From the NCBI RefSeq assembly GCF_002295105.1, contig NZ_NSGH01000004.1, positions 106,576-170,575 on the forward strand: a stretch of 64,000 bases of DNA, in the 5' to 3' direction. Positions 27,393-35,979 of the stretch are shown piece by piece (position 1 is the first letter of the stretch; each line of letters begins with the position of its first letter). The notes beneath the pieces are model-generated. The model did not search any database and had not been told where the DNA came from. It worked only from the letters and a program-made list of their open reading frames with translations. The position numbers and the translations under genes are program-made. The stretch is from Salimicrobium humidisoli. Lineage in GTDB: Bacteria > Bacillota > Bacilli > Bacillales > Halobacillaceae.

Positions 27393-28349
27393 ATGTTGGT
27401 GAAATTATCAATCATCGTTCCCCACTTCAATTCCTCCGGGTCCCTGGAGCGACTTATTGCCTCTATCCCTGCCCGTCATTCACTTGAAATTATTATCGTA
27501 GACGACCACAGTGCCCCCACTGAAAAAGCAAAGTTGGAAGTTCTGAGTGATAAGTTTTATAAACACCGTCTTCTGTTTCTGGCGAACGGAATTGGTAAGA
27601 AAAGTGCAGGCGCTGCAAGAAACGAAGGTCTGTATTACGCATCTGGTCAGTGGATTCTGTTCGCTGATGCGGATGATTACTTTCTGGACGGTTTTTATGA
27701 AAAGGTAAGTGCGTTTTTTGAAAGTGAGTATGATATCGTATATTTCACACCGATAAGTGTGTATAACAATACTGACGACGAGGCGGACAGACATGCGAAG
27801 TATGAGGTTCTTGTAAAGAGTTACCTGAAGGAAAAGAACCGTATAGCTGAACTGAAATTGAGGTATCAGTTCGAGGTTCCGTGGTCGAAGCTGTTCCGTC
27901 GTTCGTTAATCATGAAGAATTACATTAAGTTCGACGAAGTCATGCACGCCAACGACGTCCTATTTTCCGTTAAGACGGGCTATTATGCGCAGGAGGTATA
28001 TGCTTCTGACGAACGAATCTACTGTGCTACGAAAGACAGCGGCAGTTTGACCACCTTCATAACGGAGAGATCATTTGATACGAGGTGCCACGTTTTTCTG
28101 AGGGAACATTATTTTCTGAAAGACCACTTATCAAAAGAAGAGTTTGAAATTATCGAACCGAACGGACGTTACTACCTGCTGGGCGCACGGAAATTCGGCA
28201 TACGTAAAATATGGAACGTGTATCGGGCGTTAAGGAAACAGAAAGTGAAAATCCTGACGCGACATATGCTTAATCCGCTATGGTTCAAAGACAGGTACAG
28301 AAAAGTGAAAAAGGAAGATGAGGAGACAGAGAGATTTATGAATAAGTAA
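27393..28349 (+). CDS. Family 2 glycosyltransferase
   Basis: A 318-residue GT-A glycosyltransferase. It has LSIIVPHFNSSGSLERLIASI, IIIVDDHSAPTEKAKLE, KKSAGAARNEGLYYASGQWILFADADDYF (DXD at about residue 92) and MHANDVLFSVKTGYYA. The tail is basic and not membrane-spanning. ATG 27393 follows AAAAGGAGAGGG and is much better than an in-frame upstream ATG at 27342 that lacks a site. It forms its own unit between two terminators. Acceptor unknown; a wall or capsule sugar is likely. Confidence 0.9.
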   Translation: MLVKLSIIVPHFNSSGSLERLIASIPARHSLEIIIVDDHSAPTEKAKLEVLSDKFYKHRLLFLANGIGKKSAGAARNEGLYYASGQWILFADADDYFLDGFYEKVSAFFESEYDIVYFTPISVYNNTDDEADRHAKYEVLVKSYLKEKNRIAELKLRYQFEVPWSKLFRRSLIMKNYIKFDEVMHANDVLFSVKTGYYAQEVYASDERIYCATKDSGSLTTFITERSFDTRCHVFLREHYFLKDHLSKEEFEIIEPNGRYYLLGARKFGIRKIWNVYRALRKQKVKILTRHMLNPLWFKDRYRKVKKEDEETERFMNK

Positions 28350-28351
28350 GG

Positions 28352-28386
28352 AGAGCGGGGCAGAGGATTCTTCTGCTCTTTTTTAT
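28352..28386 (+). terminator. Terminator after the GT2 gene
   Basis: GCAGA and TCTGC with flanking AGAGC/GCTCT complementarity, then TTTTTT, right after the stop codon of the glycosyltransferase. Confidence 0.65.
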
Positions 28387-28509
28387 GTTCGGACTTGTAA
28401 CTGCTGCTAATCGGTAATTTCCATTTTTTACGTTGTTCGCTGAATGAAAAGAATGTAAGATAGGGTAGGAATTTATAAAATATTCATTGATTAAGAGGAG
28501 GAGTTTTTC

Positions 28510-29304
28510 GTGGATTGGTTGGAAATTGTTTTACCTATCGCCAAGAGCATAGCTCTTGCGCTTATTGTACTGCTTGTGGGACTTGCAGTTATCCGAGTTA
28601 TAACGAAATTCGTAGCTAAAGGAATTGATCGTTCGAAAATGGACGATACGCTGAAGCCGTTCCTGACTTCCATGGCCGGGACGATTCTGAAAATCTTGCT
28701 GGTATTGACAGTCGTTCAGATTCTCGGCGTGGATATCACATCTTTCGTCGCTATTATTGCAGCTGCCGGGTTCGCTATTGGTCTTGCCTTCCAGGGGGCG
28801 CTGGCTAACTTCGCCGGCGGTGTGCTGCTGCTTACCCTTCGCCCGATCCGGGTCGGAGACTATGTGGAAGGCGGTGGCTACAGCGGTACTGTACAGGGGA
28901 TCAAAATACTTTATACGGAGCTCGTCACTCCCGACAACAAAGTAATCTTCGTGCCGAACGCTTCTTTGTCCAACACTGGACTGACGAACTACAACGTCAA
29001 GGAAACGAGACGTGTGGACTTTGCGTTCGGAGCAGGATATGAAACGAACGCTGACTATGTGATCCAGTCTCTTACGGAAATCGTCAGTAAGCATCCTCTC
29101 GTGTTTCAGGATCCGGCTCCGTTCGTTAAAATTTCCGAACACGGAGAGAGTGCCGTCGTTTATACCGTACGCGTCTGGTCGAAGTCGGAGGACTACTGGA
29201 CCGTGCATTTCGACGTAATGGAAGACGTGAAGAAATGGTTTGAAAATGATGAATTGTCTATCCCTTATCCGCAGATGGACGTTAACGTAAGTCAGAAACA
29301 TTAA
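28510..29304 (+). CDS. mscS: Small-conductance mechanosensitive channel MscS
   Basis: A 264-residue MscS-type channel, close to the minimal family length. There are three N-terminal membrane helices; the pore-lining third helix is FVAIIAAAGFAIGLAFQGALANFAGGVLLL near residues 80-108, followed by the beta-domain segment RPIRVGDYVEGGGYSGTVQGIKILYTEL and VPNASLSNTGLTNYN. It opens under hypo-osmotic shock to release solutes, useful in a cell that accumulates betaine. The GTG start follows AAGAGGAGGAG. It is transcribed alone and ends at a bidirectional terminator. Confidence 0.95.
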   Translation: MDWLEIVLPIAKSIALALIVLLVGLAVIRVITKFVAKGIDRSKMDDTLKPFLTSMAGTILKILLVLTVVQILGVDITSFVAIIAAAGFAIGLAFQGALANFAGGVLLLTLRPIRVGDYVEGGGYSGTVQGIKILYTELVTPDNKVIFVPNASLSNTGLTNYNVKETRRVDFAFGAGYETNADYVIQSLTEIVSKHPLVFQDPAPFVKISEHGESAVVYTVRVWSKSEDYWTVHFDVMEDVKKWFENDELSIPYPQMDVNVSQKH

Positions 29305-29317
29305 ATAATCAGAAACA

Positions 29318-29354
29318 AAGAAGCCATAGCCGGCGATTCGGCTATGGCTTTTCT
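29318..29354. terminator. Bidirectional terminator between mscS and the DUF6241-like gene
   Basis: AAGCCATAGCCG and CGGCTATGGCTT form a perfect 12-base-pair stem around 6 bases, with T's on the plus side and A's upstream, so it can serve both convergent genes. Confidence 0.9.
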
Positions 29355-29355
29355 G

Positions 29356-29916
29356 TTACTGGGCGGATTCGATATACGCCTGTTCTTCCTCTTCGCTCAG
29401 GACGCCGGTCGCTTTGCCGACGTTTCCGCCCTGCATCCTCCATATAATATTGTGGTGTTCATCGACGTTGCTGAAATTCCCGTTACTCCAGGCATTCAGT
29501 ATATTTTCATACTGATCCCCTTCACTGTATTCATTCCTCTTCACTTTATCGGAGAGCCAATTGATTCGCTCCTCGGTTATACGGTAAAAACCCCACTTCT
29601 GTTCGGCCTGCACTTTCTGGTGGCTCATCTGGTGGATGTAATCCCGGATGGTCGATTCAGGGACAGTGTCAGCTTTCTTCTCATCCCCGAACGGATTCAG
29701 TTCCTCCTCGTCCGAGGATTCCTCGAACTTTTCCTCAGACAGCTCTTCGACTTTTTTCTCCTCTTCCTTTTTCCCCGGTTTCCCGTCTTTGGAATCGGAC
29801 GGCTCCTCTTCTTTCGTTTCGGTGTTTTCCGTACCTGTTATGTAAAAGTAACCCCAGGTCCCCGCTCCGGCAAGAAGCAGAATACCAAGCGTCCACAGAA
29901 TCGTTTTCTTGACCAT
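29356..29916 (-). CDS. Membrane-anchored DUF6241-like protein
   Basis: A 186-residue protein. An N-terminal membrane anchor or signal (VKKTILWTLGILLLAGAGTWGYFYI) is followed by a very acidic, lysine-rich linker at residues 30-90 (EEEPSDSKDGKPGKKEEEKK...). The conserved C-terminal domain has YIHQMSHQKVQAEQKWGFYRITEERINWL and HHNIIWRMQGGNVGKATGVLSEEEEQAYI. I recall this domain as DUF6241 in Bacillaceae; its function is unknown. The ATG at 29916 lies behind AAGGAGAGGAGAGG; an in-frame ATG 30 bases further upstream is less likely. Convergent with mscS and divergent from the beta-propeller gene. Confidence 0.8.
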   Translation of the reverse strand: MVKKTILWTLGILLLAGAGTWGYFYITGTENTETKEEEPSDSKDGKPGKKEEEKKVEELSEEKFEESSDEEELNPFGDEKKADTVPESTIRDYIHQMSHQKVQAEQKWGFYRITEERINWLSDKVKRNEYSEGDQYENILNAWSNGNFSNVDEHHNIIWRMQGGNVGKATGVLSEEEEQAYIESAQ

Positions 29917-30089
29917 AATAAAACCTCTCCTCTCCTTGCATTCCATCTACATGCTATCGATGATATACTGGGAATTCAAGAGAGAAAAAAACGGCAAGCC
30001 AATTATTTGTATACGTTTTCGCTACGGGGAGAAGGGTAAGTTTGGTAAGTATAATAAGAGAACGTCTATCACGATGGAGGAGGTCACCG

Positions 30090-31466
30090 ATGAAGAAACG
30101 AGTCCGTAATGTAATGTTATCCGCTTTATTTTTGACGGGGAGCCTGATGATGACCGAACAGGCATCTGCTGCGAAAGTCGGTCCGGAGGAGTGGACGGAG
30201 TACCGGATGAATTCCGAAAACAACCCCGTGTACAACAGCAGTTTCGACGAAGAGATACAGGATGTCATCGAAACGAACAACCAGATACGGTCGACTCCCG
30301 TGATTGTCGGTAACAATGCCTACATAGGAAATCACGAGTCCGGCGATCTTTACTCTTATAATCTGGTCGAGGGTACGATGAACTGGGAAGCAAAAGCTCC
30401 GAACTGGGTACACTCGGAAATGATTTATGCCGAAGATAATCTGTTCGTAGGTTTCGGAAACCGCTATTTTAAAGAAAATGGAACGAGAGGAACAGAAGAC
30501 AGTGGGGTTCTCAGTCTGAATCCCGAAACGGGGGAGACCCGCTGGAAGTTTGAAACCGACGGCGAGGTGATGCCGACACCGGCCTTTCATGACGGGACGG
30601 TATACATTGTAGCCGGAGATCGACACCTGTATGCCGTGGATGCAGAGAGCGGGGAAGAAGAGTGGAACTTAGAACTCGGCCACGTGATGAGTATGTCCTC
30701 TCCGACGATTGAAGACGGGATGCTGTACGTAGGGGGAGGGGCGCCTACGCCTTACACATTCACAGCCGTCGATCTTGAAAAGGAAGAAATCAGCTGGCAG
30801 ACGGAATTCCCGGAAGCTTATGCGGGTCTTGATGACGTACCGCCTGTCATTTATGAAGATTCCGTTATTACAACAGCCCTTGAGGGGGAAGAGGACGACA
30901 ATCCCACCCACATGATCTACGCCATGAATACGGACAACGGAGAGATGAAATGGAAAGACAGCCTCGGCCAGGGGGAAATGGTGAAAAATAATAAGTCGGG
31001 AGCCCCGATGATTTATGAAGACCAGGTATTCGTCGCGAGTCCGATTACCAAATCCTATTACGCTTACAACGCGGCGGACGGGGAACAGAATTGGAAGTAC
31101 GAGGCGAACGTTAGTAAGGCGCCTCCGGTTGCGGAAGACGGGACCGTGTACTTCACAGATAAAGAAGGGTTCGTGTACGCTTTCGATACCGAAACGTATG
31201 AGCTGCTCGGGAGTAAGGAACTCGGAGGAGTCCTGGCCCCCTCCGGCCCGGTACTGATGAACGGAACTCTGATTGTCGGGAGTCAGGACTCGAACGTGTA
31301 CGCCCTTCCCACCAGTGACGTCAGAGGTTCCTCGGACGCTTCCTTTTTTTGGACGAGTCCGCTAGGAATAACCCTGTTCGCCGCGACGGCACTGCTCGCC
31401 GTGGTGCTTCTGTTCATATTAAGGAAAAGGACAGCCAGGAAAGATCCCCGGAGAGTAGGGAAGTAG
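30090..31466 (+). CDS. Exported PQQ-type beta-propeller repeat protein with C-terminal membrane anchor
   Basis: A 458-residue protein. A signal peptide (MKKRVRNVMLSALFLTGSLM then MTEQASAA) is followed by a beta-propeller of PQQ-like repeats: SGDLYSYNLVEGTMNWEAKA, SLNPETGETRWKFETDGE, YAVDAESGEEEWNLELG, YAMNTDNGEMKWKDSL, YAYNAADGEQNWKYEA and YAFDTETYELLG. At about residues 425-445 there is one hydrophobic helix (LGITLFAATALLAVVLLFIL) and a basic tail, so the propeller is held outside the cell. The repeats resemble BamB and quinoprotein blades, but no PQQ ligands or cytochrome domain are evident. ATG 30090 follows GATGGAGGAGGTCACC. Role unknown. Confidence 0.82.
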   Translation: MKKRVRNVMLSALFLTGSLMMTEQASAAKVGPEEWTEYRMNSENNPVYNSSFDEEIQDVIETNNQIRSTPVIVGNNAYIGNHESGDLYSYNLVEGTMNWEAKAPNWVHSEMIYAEDNLFVGFGNRYFKENGTRGTEDSGVLSLNPETGETRWKFETDGEVMPTPAFHDGTVYIVAGDRHLYAVDAESGEEEWNLELGHVMSMSSPTIEDGMLYVGGGAPTPYTFTAVDLEKEEISWQTEFPEAYAGLDDVPPVIYEDSVITTALEGEEDDNPTHMIYAMNTDNGEMKWKDSLGQGEMVKNNKSGAPMIYEDQVFVASPITKSYYAYNAADGEQNWKYEANVSKAPPVAEDGTVYFTDKEGFVYAFDTETYELLGSKELGGVLAPSGPVLMNGTLIVGSQDSNVYALPTSDVRGSSDASFFWTSPLGITLFAATALLAVVLLFILRKRTARKDPRRVGK

Positions 31467-31531
31467 AGGCCCTCCGGCGGGGAATCATGTATAATAAACA
31501 ATAAATTATAGTGAACTAGGGGGAGAAACAT

Positions 31532-32311
31532 ATGGAACAAGCGATTGCAGCTGCTCTTAAGGCAGGTCAGGAAATTATGAAGATTTATGAAAGCGAAGAC
31601 TTCGATGTCGAAACGAAAGAGGACGATTCACCGCTCACCCGGGCGGACCGTGCCGCTCATGACATTATCGTGAAGAAACTGGAAGAGGGGGAAGAGTCCC
31701 TTCCGATTTTGAGCGAAGAAGGAAGTTCCATCTCTTACGAAGAGCGTAAAGAGTGGGGCGAATTCTGGCTCGTCGACCCGCTTGATGGCACGAAGGAATT
31801 TCTGAAGAAAAATGGGGAGTTCACCGTGAACATCGCCCGGATCAAAGACGGAAAACCGGTATTCGGTGTCGTGTACGCTCCGGCGCTCGAAGACCTTTAC
31901 GTAGCCGTCGAAGGGAAAGGATCCTTTAAGCTCACTTCCGTACTGCGCCCGGAGTGGGAGAAAAAAGCGACGGTTCTCCCGGCTCTCCCAGCAGCAGGAG
32001 ATACGGCACGCGTCGTCGCGAGCCGTTCGCACATGTCCGAGGATACGAAGGAGTTCATCGGGGATCTTAAGATGACGTATGATTCCGTCGAAACCGTCTC
32101 CGCCGGAAGTTCTCTTAAATTCTGCCTGGTAGCGGAAGGGGTGGCCGACTACTATCCGCGCTATGCTCCGACGATGGAGTGGGATACAGCCGCAGGTCAG
32201 GCAATCGTCGAGCTCGCCGGCGGTTCCGTCGGTGTCGCAAACTCCATCCACTCTCTCGAATACAACAAAGAGGATCTGCATAACCCGTGGTTCCTCGCTA
32301 CACGTGGGTAA
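31532..32311 (+). CDS. cysQ: 3'(2'),5'-bisphosphate nucleotidase CysQ
   Basis: A 259-residue member of the inositol monophosphatase superfamily. Metal-binding motifs are LTRADRAAHDII, LSEEGSS near residue 65, WLVDPLDGTKEFLKKNGEFTVNIA near residues 80-103 (DPLDGT) and MEWDTAAGQAIVELAGG near residue 215. The extended DGTKEFL block is characteristic of CysQ, which hydrolyses 3'-phosphoadenosine 5'-phosphate from sulfate assimilation and is salt sensitive in many organisms. The ATG follows GGGGGAGAAAC. A terminator follows directly. Confidence 0.92.
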   Translation: MEQAIAAALKAGQEIMKIYESEDFDVETKEDDSPLTRADRAAHDIIVKKLEEGEESLPILSEEGSSISYEERKEWGEFWLVDPLDGTKEFLKKNGEFTVNIARIKDGKPVFGVVYAPALEDLYVAVEGKGSFKLTSVLRPEWEKKATVLPALPAAGDTARVVASRSHMSEDTKEFIGDLKMTYDSVETVSAGSSLKFCLVAEGVADYYPRYAPTMEWDTAAGQAIVELAGGSVGVANSIHSLEYNKEDLHNPWFLATRG

Positions 32312-32316
32312 GCACC

Positions 32317-32345
32317 GGCACTCCTTTACGGGGTGCCTTTTTTTA
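32317..32345 (+). terminator. Terminator after cysQ
   Basis: GGCACTCC and GGGGTGCC pair around TTTAC and are followed by eight T's. Confidence 0.9.
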
Positions 32346-32365
32346 ATAGACGGGGGAGGTCTGTC

Positions 32366-32932
32366 ATGCAAACGAAGAAAAAAGTGATCGCCGGTGTTCT
32401 TCTGATCTTCTTCCTGATGCTTCTCGGCATCGTTATTACGTTCTCTGTACTCGGGCGTGATTTTCTCGTTATCGAAGCGAAACCGAAGCCTTCCGAGGTG
32501 ATATACGTGCTGGACGGGAGCCCAGGTCGGGTGGAGCGCGGTCTTGAGTTATACAACGGGAGATATTCCGGCCGCATCATCCTCTCGGGTGGTGTTCAGC
32601 AGGAGGACATAGAAGCGTTCCCCGAACTGAAGACGGCCGCCGTCACCGGTGTTCCGGAAGCGGAAAGCACGTGGGAGGAAGCGAGGAATATGGAAAAGAT
32701 AGTGAAGGAAGAAGAGATACGGACGCTGCTGGTCGTTACAGACGACTACCACTCCAGGAGAACGAAAATTGTTTTTGATAAAGTGATCGGAAATGAAAAT
32801 ACAGACGTAAGCTATGCGACGGCAGATACCCCGTTCGATCCCGGAAGCGAGCTGACGGAAGAGCAGCATCGGACTGCTTTCAGGGAATACGTGAAACTAA
32901 TGTTTTATCAGGGCAGGCTTATATTCGAATGA
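32366..32932 (+). CDS. YdcF/SanA-like DUF218 membrane protein
   Basis: A 188-residue protein with one N-terminal membrane helix (VIAGVLLIFFLMLLGIVITFSVL) and a DUF218 domain. The family features are VIYVLDGSPGRVERGLELYNGRYSGRIILSGG, ESTWEEARNMEKIVKEEEIRTLLVVTDDYHSRRTKIVF. Members (YdcF, SanA, ElyC) act in envelope homeostasis, mostly without a defined reaction. ATG 32366 has CGGGGGAGG at 6 bases; an ATG-less upstream extension is not likely. It lies between cysQ and asnB in its own unit. Confidence 0.85.
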   Translation: MQTKKKVIAGVLLIFFLMLLGIVITFSVLGRDFLVIEAKPKPSEVIYVLDGSPGRVERGLELYNGRYSGRIILSGGVQQEDIEAFPELKTAAVTGVPEAESTWEEARNMEKIVKEEEIRTLLVVTDDYHSRRTKIVFDKVIGNENTDVSYATADTPFDPGSELTEEQHRTAFREYVKLMFYQGRLIFE

Positions 32933-33006
32933 ACGGGGATGAAAGATTCATATCAAAACTCTGGTAGTGATATAATAGCCCTGTGTTGATTGAAGGAGGT
33001 TAAACT

Positions 33007-34911
33007 ATGTGCGGTTTCATCGGCGTCCTCAGAAACGTCCCCCGGCATATGACAGATGAAGAGAGGCTGCTGTTCCGTAAGAAGAACGATCTTCTTACGC
33101 ATCGCGGTCCGGATGAGGAAGGGATATTCCATAACGACTATATATCTTTCGGGTTCCGGCGGCTGAGCATCATAGATATCGAGAACGGCCAGCAGCCGCT
33201 GAGCTACGAAAATGAAAGATATTCCCTCGTATTCAATGGAGAGATCTATAACTATATTGAGCTTAAGGCAGAACTGCAGGGAGAAGGCTACACGTTCACC
33301 ACCGATTCCGACACGGAAGTCATCGCCGCTCTTTTCGAAGCGAAGCGTGAAGACGCGTTCCGTCGTCTGCGCGGCATGTTCGCCATTCTTCTCTGGGACA
33401 AGCAGGAAGAGACGATGTACGGAGCCAGAGACCCTTTCGGAATCAAACCGATGTACTACACGGTGGAGGAAGAGGGGACATATTTCGCCTCGGAGAAGAA
33501 GTGTCTCACGCTTGAAGATGATTCGTCCGAAGTGGACAAGGAAGCTCTGAGCCATTATTTAAGTTTCCAGTATGTTCCCGAACCATGGACGATGACGGAT
33601 AGTATCCGGAAAGTGCCGGCCGGTCACTATTTTATCCAGAAGCCGGGCGGGACTGTGACGTTCACGCAGTACTGGCACCCCGGGTTCACTCCCGTAATCA
33701 TGGAACAAAGTAAGTGGGTCCATCGTGTACGCGACGTTATGTATGATTCGGTGGAGAAACATATGCGGAGTGACGTCGAAGTCGGTTCTTTCCTCTCCGG
33801 AGGCATCGACTCCAGTCTGATCGTGGCCATGGCCAGGGACATCCATCCCGGCCTCCGCACGTTTTCGGTCGGATTCGAAAGAGAAGGGTACTCCGAAGTG
33901 GATGTAGCCCGGGAAACCGCGGAGAAGCTCGGGGTGGAGAACCATTCCTACATGATTTCACCGGAAGAGTATGTACGGAAACTTCCGAAAATCATGTACC
34001 ACATGGATGATCCTCTTGCCGATCCTGCCTGCGTTCCTCTGTATTTCGTCGCAAGAGAAGCGCGCAGGCACTCCACCGTCGTGCTCTCCGGCGAAGGAGC
34101 GGACGAGCTGTTCGGGGGCTACAACATCTACCGGGAACCTCAGTCGTTGAAGGCCTTCACGAAAATGCCCGGGGCGGTGAACCACTGGCTGAACCGCGTC
34201 GCGTCGATCATGCCTGAAGGGGTGAAGGGGAAAAGTTTTCTTGAACGCGGTACGACCCCGCTCCGGGACCGCTATATAGGAAATGCGAAAATGTTCGAGG
34301 AGAAAGAGAAGCAGGAATTGCTTCGAAACCACGCAGCACCTCCGTATCAGAAAGTGACGGAAAACCTGTTTGATGCTATGGAGGATTATGATTACGTTCA
34401 CCAGATGCAGAACGTGGATATCCACACCTGGCTGCGCGGCGACATCCTGCTGAAAGCGGACCGGATGACGATGGCTCACTCGCTTGAGCTGCGTGTTCCG
34501 TTCCTGGATAAGGAAGTATATGACGTAGCGAAGCATATACCGGCGGATCTGAAAATAGCGAACGGAACCACGAAGCACATTTTGCGGGAAGCGGCGGAAG
34601 GCATTGTGCCGGAACACGTGCTGGGCAGGAAAAAGCTCGGGTTCCCCGTACCGATCCGTGAGTGGCTGAAGAATGAAATGTATGAGTGGGCACGGACGCT
34701 TATTTCCGAAAGTGAAACCGGGCGGTATTTCCATAAGGAGTACGTCCTCAATCTCCTGGAAACGCACCGGAGCGGCAAACATGATTACAGCCGGAAGATA
34801 TGGACGGTACTCATGTTTATGCTGTGGCACCAGATCTTCGTCGAGAAACGCTATTCGTTTGAAGAACTCATTTCGGAAGATAAAACAGCAAGCAAACTGA
34901 CTCTCGTATAA
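33007..34911 (+). CDS. asnB: Asparagine synthase (glutamine-hydrolysing)
   Basis: A 634-residue class II glutamine amidotransferase that makes asparagine from aspartate, ATP and glutamine. The N-terminal nucleophile is Cys2 (MCGFIGVL). GFRRLSIIDIENGQQPL, FNGEIYNYIELK and YGARDPFGIKPMYY define the glutaminase domain. SFLSGGIDSSLIVAMA near residue 265 is the pyrophosphate loop of the synthetase domain; LSGEGADELFGGYNIYREP follows. It is close in length and sequence to B. subtilis AsnB, a cell-wall-linked asparagine synthase. The ATG follows GAAGGAGG. A strong terminator ends the unit. Confidence 0.95.
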   Translation: MCGFIGVLRNVPRHMTDEERLLFRKKNDLLTHRGPDEEGIFHNDYISFGFRRLSIIDIENGQQPLSYENERYSLVFNGEIYNYIELKAELQGEGYTFTTDSDTEVIAALFEAKREDAFRRLRGMFAILLWDKQEETMYGARDPFGIKPMYYTVEEEGTYFASEKKCLTLEDDSSEVDKEALSHYLSFQYVPEPWTMTDSIRKVPAGHYFIQKPGGTVTFTQYWHPGFTPVIMEQSKWVHRVRDVMYDSVEKHMRSDVEVGSFLSGGIDSSLIVAMARDIHPGLRTFSVGFEREGYSEVDVARETAEKLGVENHSYMISPEEYVRKLPKIMYHMDDPLADPACVPLYFVAREARRHSTVVLSGEGADELFGGYNIYREPQSLKAFTKMPGAVNHWLNRVASIMPEGVKGKSFLERGTTPLRDRYIGNAKMFEEKEKQELLRNHAAPPYQKVTENLFDAMEDYDYVHQMQNVDIHTWLRGDILLKADRMTMAHSLELRVPFLDKEVYDVAKHIPADLKIANGTTKHILREAAEGIVPEHVLGRKKLGFPVPIREWLKNEMYEWARTLISESETGRYFHKEYVLNLLETHRSGKHDYSRKIWTVLMFMLWHQIFVEKRYSFEELISEDKTASKLTLV

Positions 34912-34914
34912 CGA

Positions 34915-34955
34915 CAAAGAAGCCTGACGGATGGTGGTCCGTCAGGCTTCTTCCT
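34915..34955. terminator. Bidirectional terminator between asnB and the LCP gene
   Basis: GAAGCCTGACGGA and TCCGTCAGGCTTC make a perfect 13-base-pair stem with a 6-base loop. It lies between two convergent genes. Confidence 0.93.
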
Positions 34956-34967
34956 GTGTGAATGTTA

Positions 34968-35870
34968 TTAGTTACCGTTGATGAGAGATTTCGCTTTGGC
35001 GATTTCGTCATCGGGCATCTGCATGTAATAGACACCGTCGATGGTGACGCCGCTGCCTTTCATCTGGTAGGTGTCGATATTTTGACCGGACTTCCGGTAA
35101 TCCTGGAACAGCATCTTCATCGTATCGAAGTCGGCGTTCGTCGTGACGTTGCCGCCGAGAACATCCAGAATTCCCTGGATTTTGCTGACCGAAGAGAAGG
35201 AAGCGGCTTTATCCACGACACCTTTGATCACTTCACGCTGTCTCTCGTTACGGCCGAGGTCACCATTTGGATCATTCTTTCTCATTCTTACGTAATTAAG
35301 GGCTTCATCCCCGTTCAGGCTGATTTCTCCTGTCGGGAAGTCGACGCCTCCCTGACTGAAGGCTCTGTCATTTGTGACCGTCACCCCGTTCACAGCATCT
35401 ACAAGTTCGACGAGACCTTCCATGTTGATTCTTACGTAGTAGTCAAGGTCCATGTCCATGAAATTCTCTACCGTATCCACAGCCATGTCCACTCCGCCGA
35501 AAGCGTAAGCGTGGTTGATTTTATCCATCCGTCCGCTTTCCGGTTCGTTACCCCCGAGAGTCGTCCGCGTGTCCCTCGGAATGCTGATCATTCTGGTCTT
35601 CTCATTGGATGGCTGGACGGAAGCGACGAGGAGGGTGTCCGATCTCCCGCGGTCCCCATCCCGTTCATCCACGCCCATCAGCAGAATGTTGATCGTTTCC
35701 TTATCTTCGACTTTTTTCTTCGTTTCTTCATGATCGATAGAGCCGATTGGTGAATGCATGTTGCTGTTTACCGTCGTTTCTGCCTGGCTGTATACATATC
35801 CGGCGTACGTCCCGGCCCCGAAAAACAATAAAATAACGACAATTGCAGTAATCTTTCCAAGTTTCTTCAA
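34968..35870 (-). CDS. LytR-CpsA-Psr (LCP) family wall-polymer ligase
   Basis: A 300-residue membrane-anchored protein. The N-terminal helix KITAIVVILLFFGAGTYAGYVY is followed by the LCP domain: INILLMGVDERDGDRGRSDTLLVASVQPSNEKTRMISIPRDTRTTL, with conserved arginines and aspartates, then INHAYAFGGVDMAVDTVENF and YVRMRKNDPNGDLGRNERQREVI. LCP enzymes move teichoic acid or capsule from the undecaprenyl carrier to peptidoglycan. Two polysaccharide loci lie in the same window, so it could attach one of them (inference). B. subtilis TagU is a comparable protein. ATG start on the minus strand, single-gene unit. Confidence 0.93.
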   Translation of the reverse strand: MKKLGKITAIVVILLFFGAGTYAGYVYSQAETTVNSNMHSPIGSIDHEETKKKVEDKETINILLMGVDERDGDRGRSDTLLVASVQPSNEKTRMISIPRDTRTTLGGNEPESGRMDKINHAYAFGGVDMAVDTVENFMDMDLDYYVRINMEGLVELVDAVNGVTVTNDRAFSQGGVDFPTGEISLNGDEALNYVRMRKNDPNGDLGRNERQREVIKGVVDKAASFSSVSKIQGILDVLGGNVTTNADFDTMKMLFQDYRKSGQNIDTYQMKGSGVTIDGVYYMQMPDDEIAKAKSLINGN

Positions 35871-35979
35871 ATGAAACCCTACTTTCCAAGTGTAGTGGTA
35901 GTACCGGTTCGCGTTGCGAAACCTTTATTCTTTATTTTACCACAAAAGTCGATGGGCGGTATAATTCAGAAGAGATATT

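Noticed and set aside
28531..29301. Minus-strand open frame of 256 codons over mscS
   Set aside because: It lies entirely antisense to a textbook MscS gene, has a histidine- and arginine-rich composition with no family features, and lacks a ribosome site.
29344..30039. Plus-strand open frame of 231 codons over the DUF6241-like gene
   Set aside because: It starts within the bidirectional terminator and reads through the antisense of an acidic linker, giving an artificial phenylalanine- and leucine-rich sequence.
31628..32371. Minus-strand open frame of 247 codons over cysQ
   Set aside because: Antisense to cysQ, which carries all catalytic motifs; no ribosome site.
33958..34917. Minus-strand open frame of 319 codons over asnB
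   Set aside because: Antisense to a strongly conserved asparagine synthase; the frame is open because of GC-rich codon structure and shows no recognisable motifs.
34962..35753. Plus-strand open frame of 263 codons over the LCP gene
   Set aside because: The minus-strand LCP protein is clearly real, and the plus frame begins inside the intergenic terminator.
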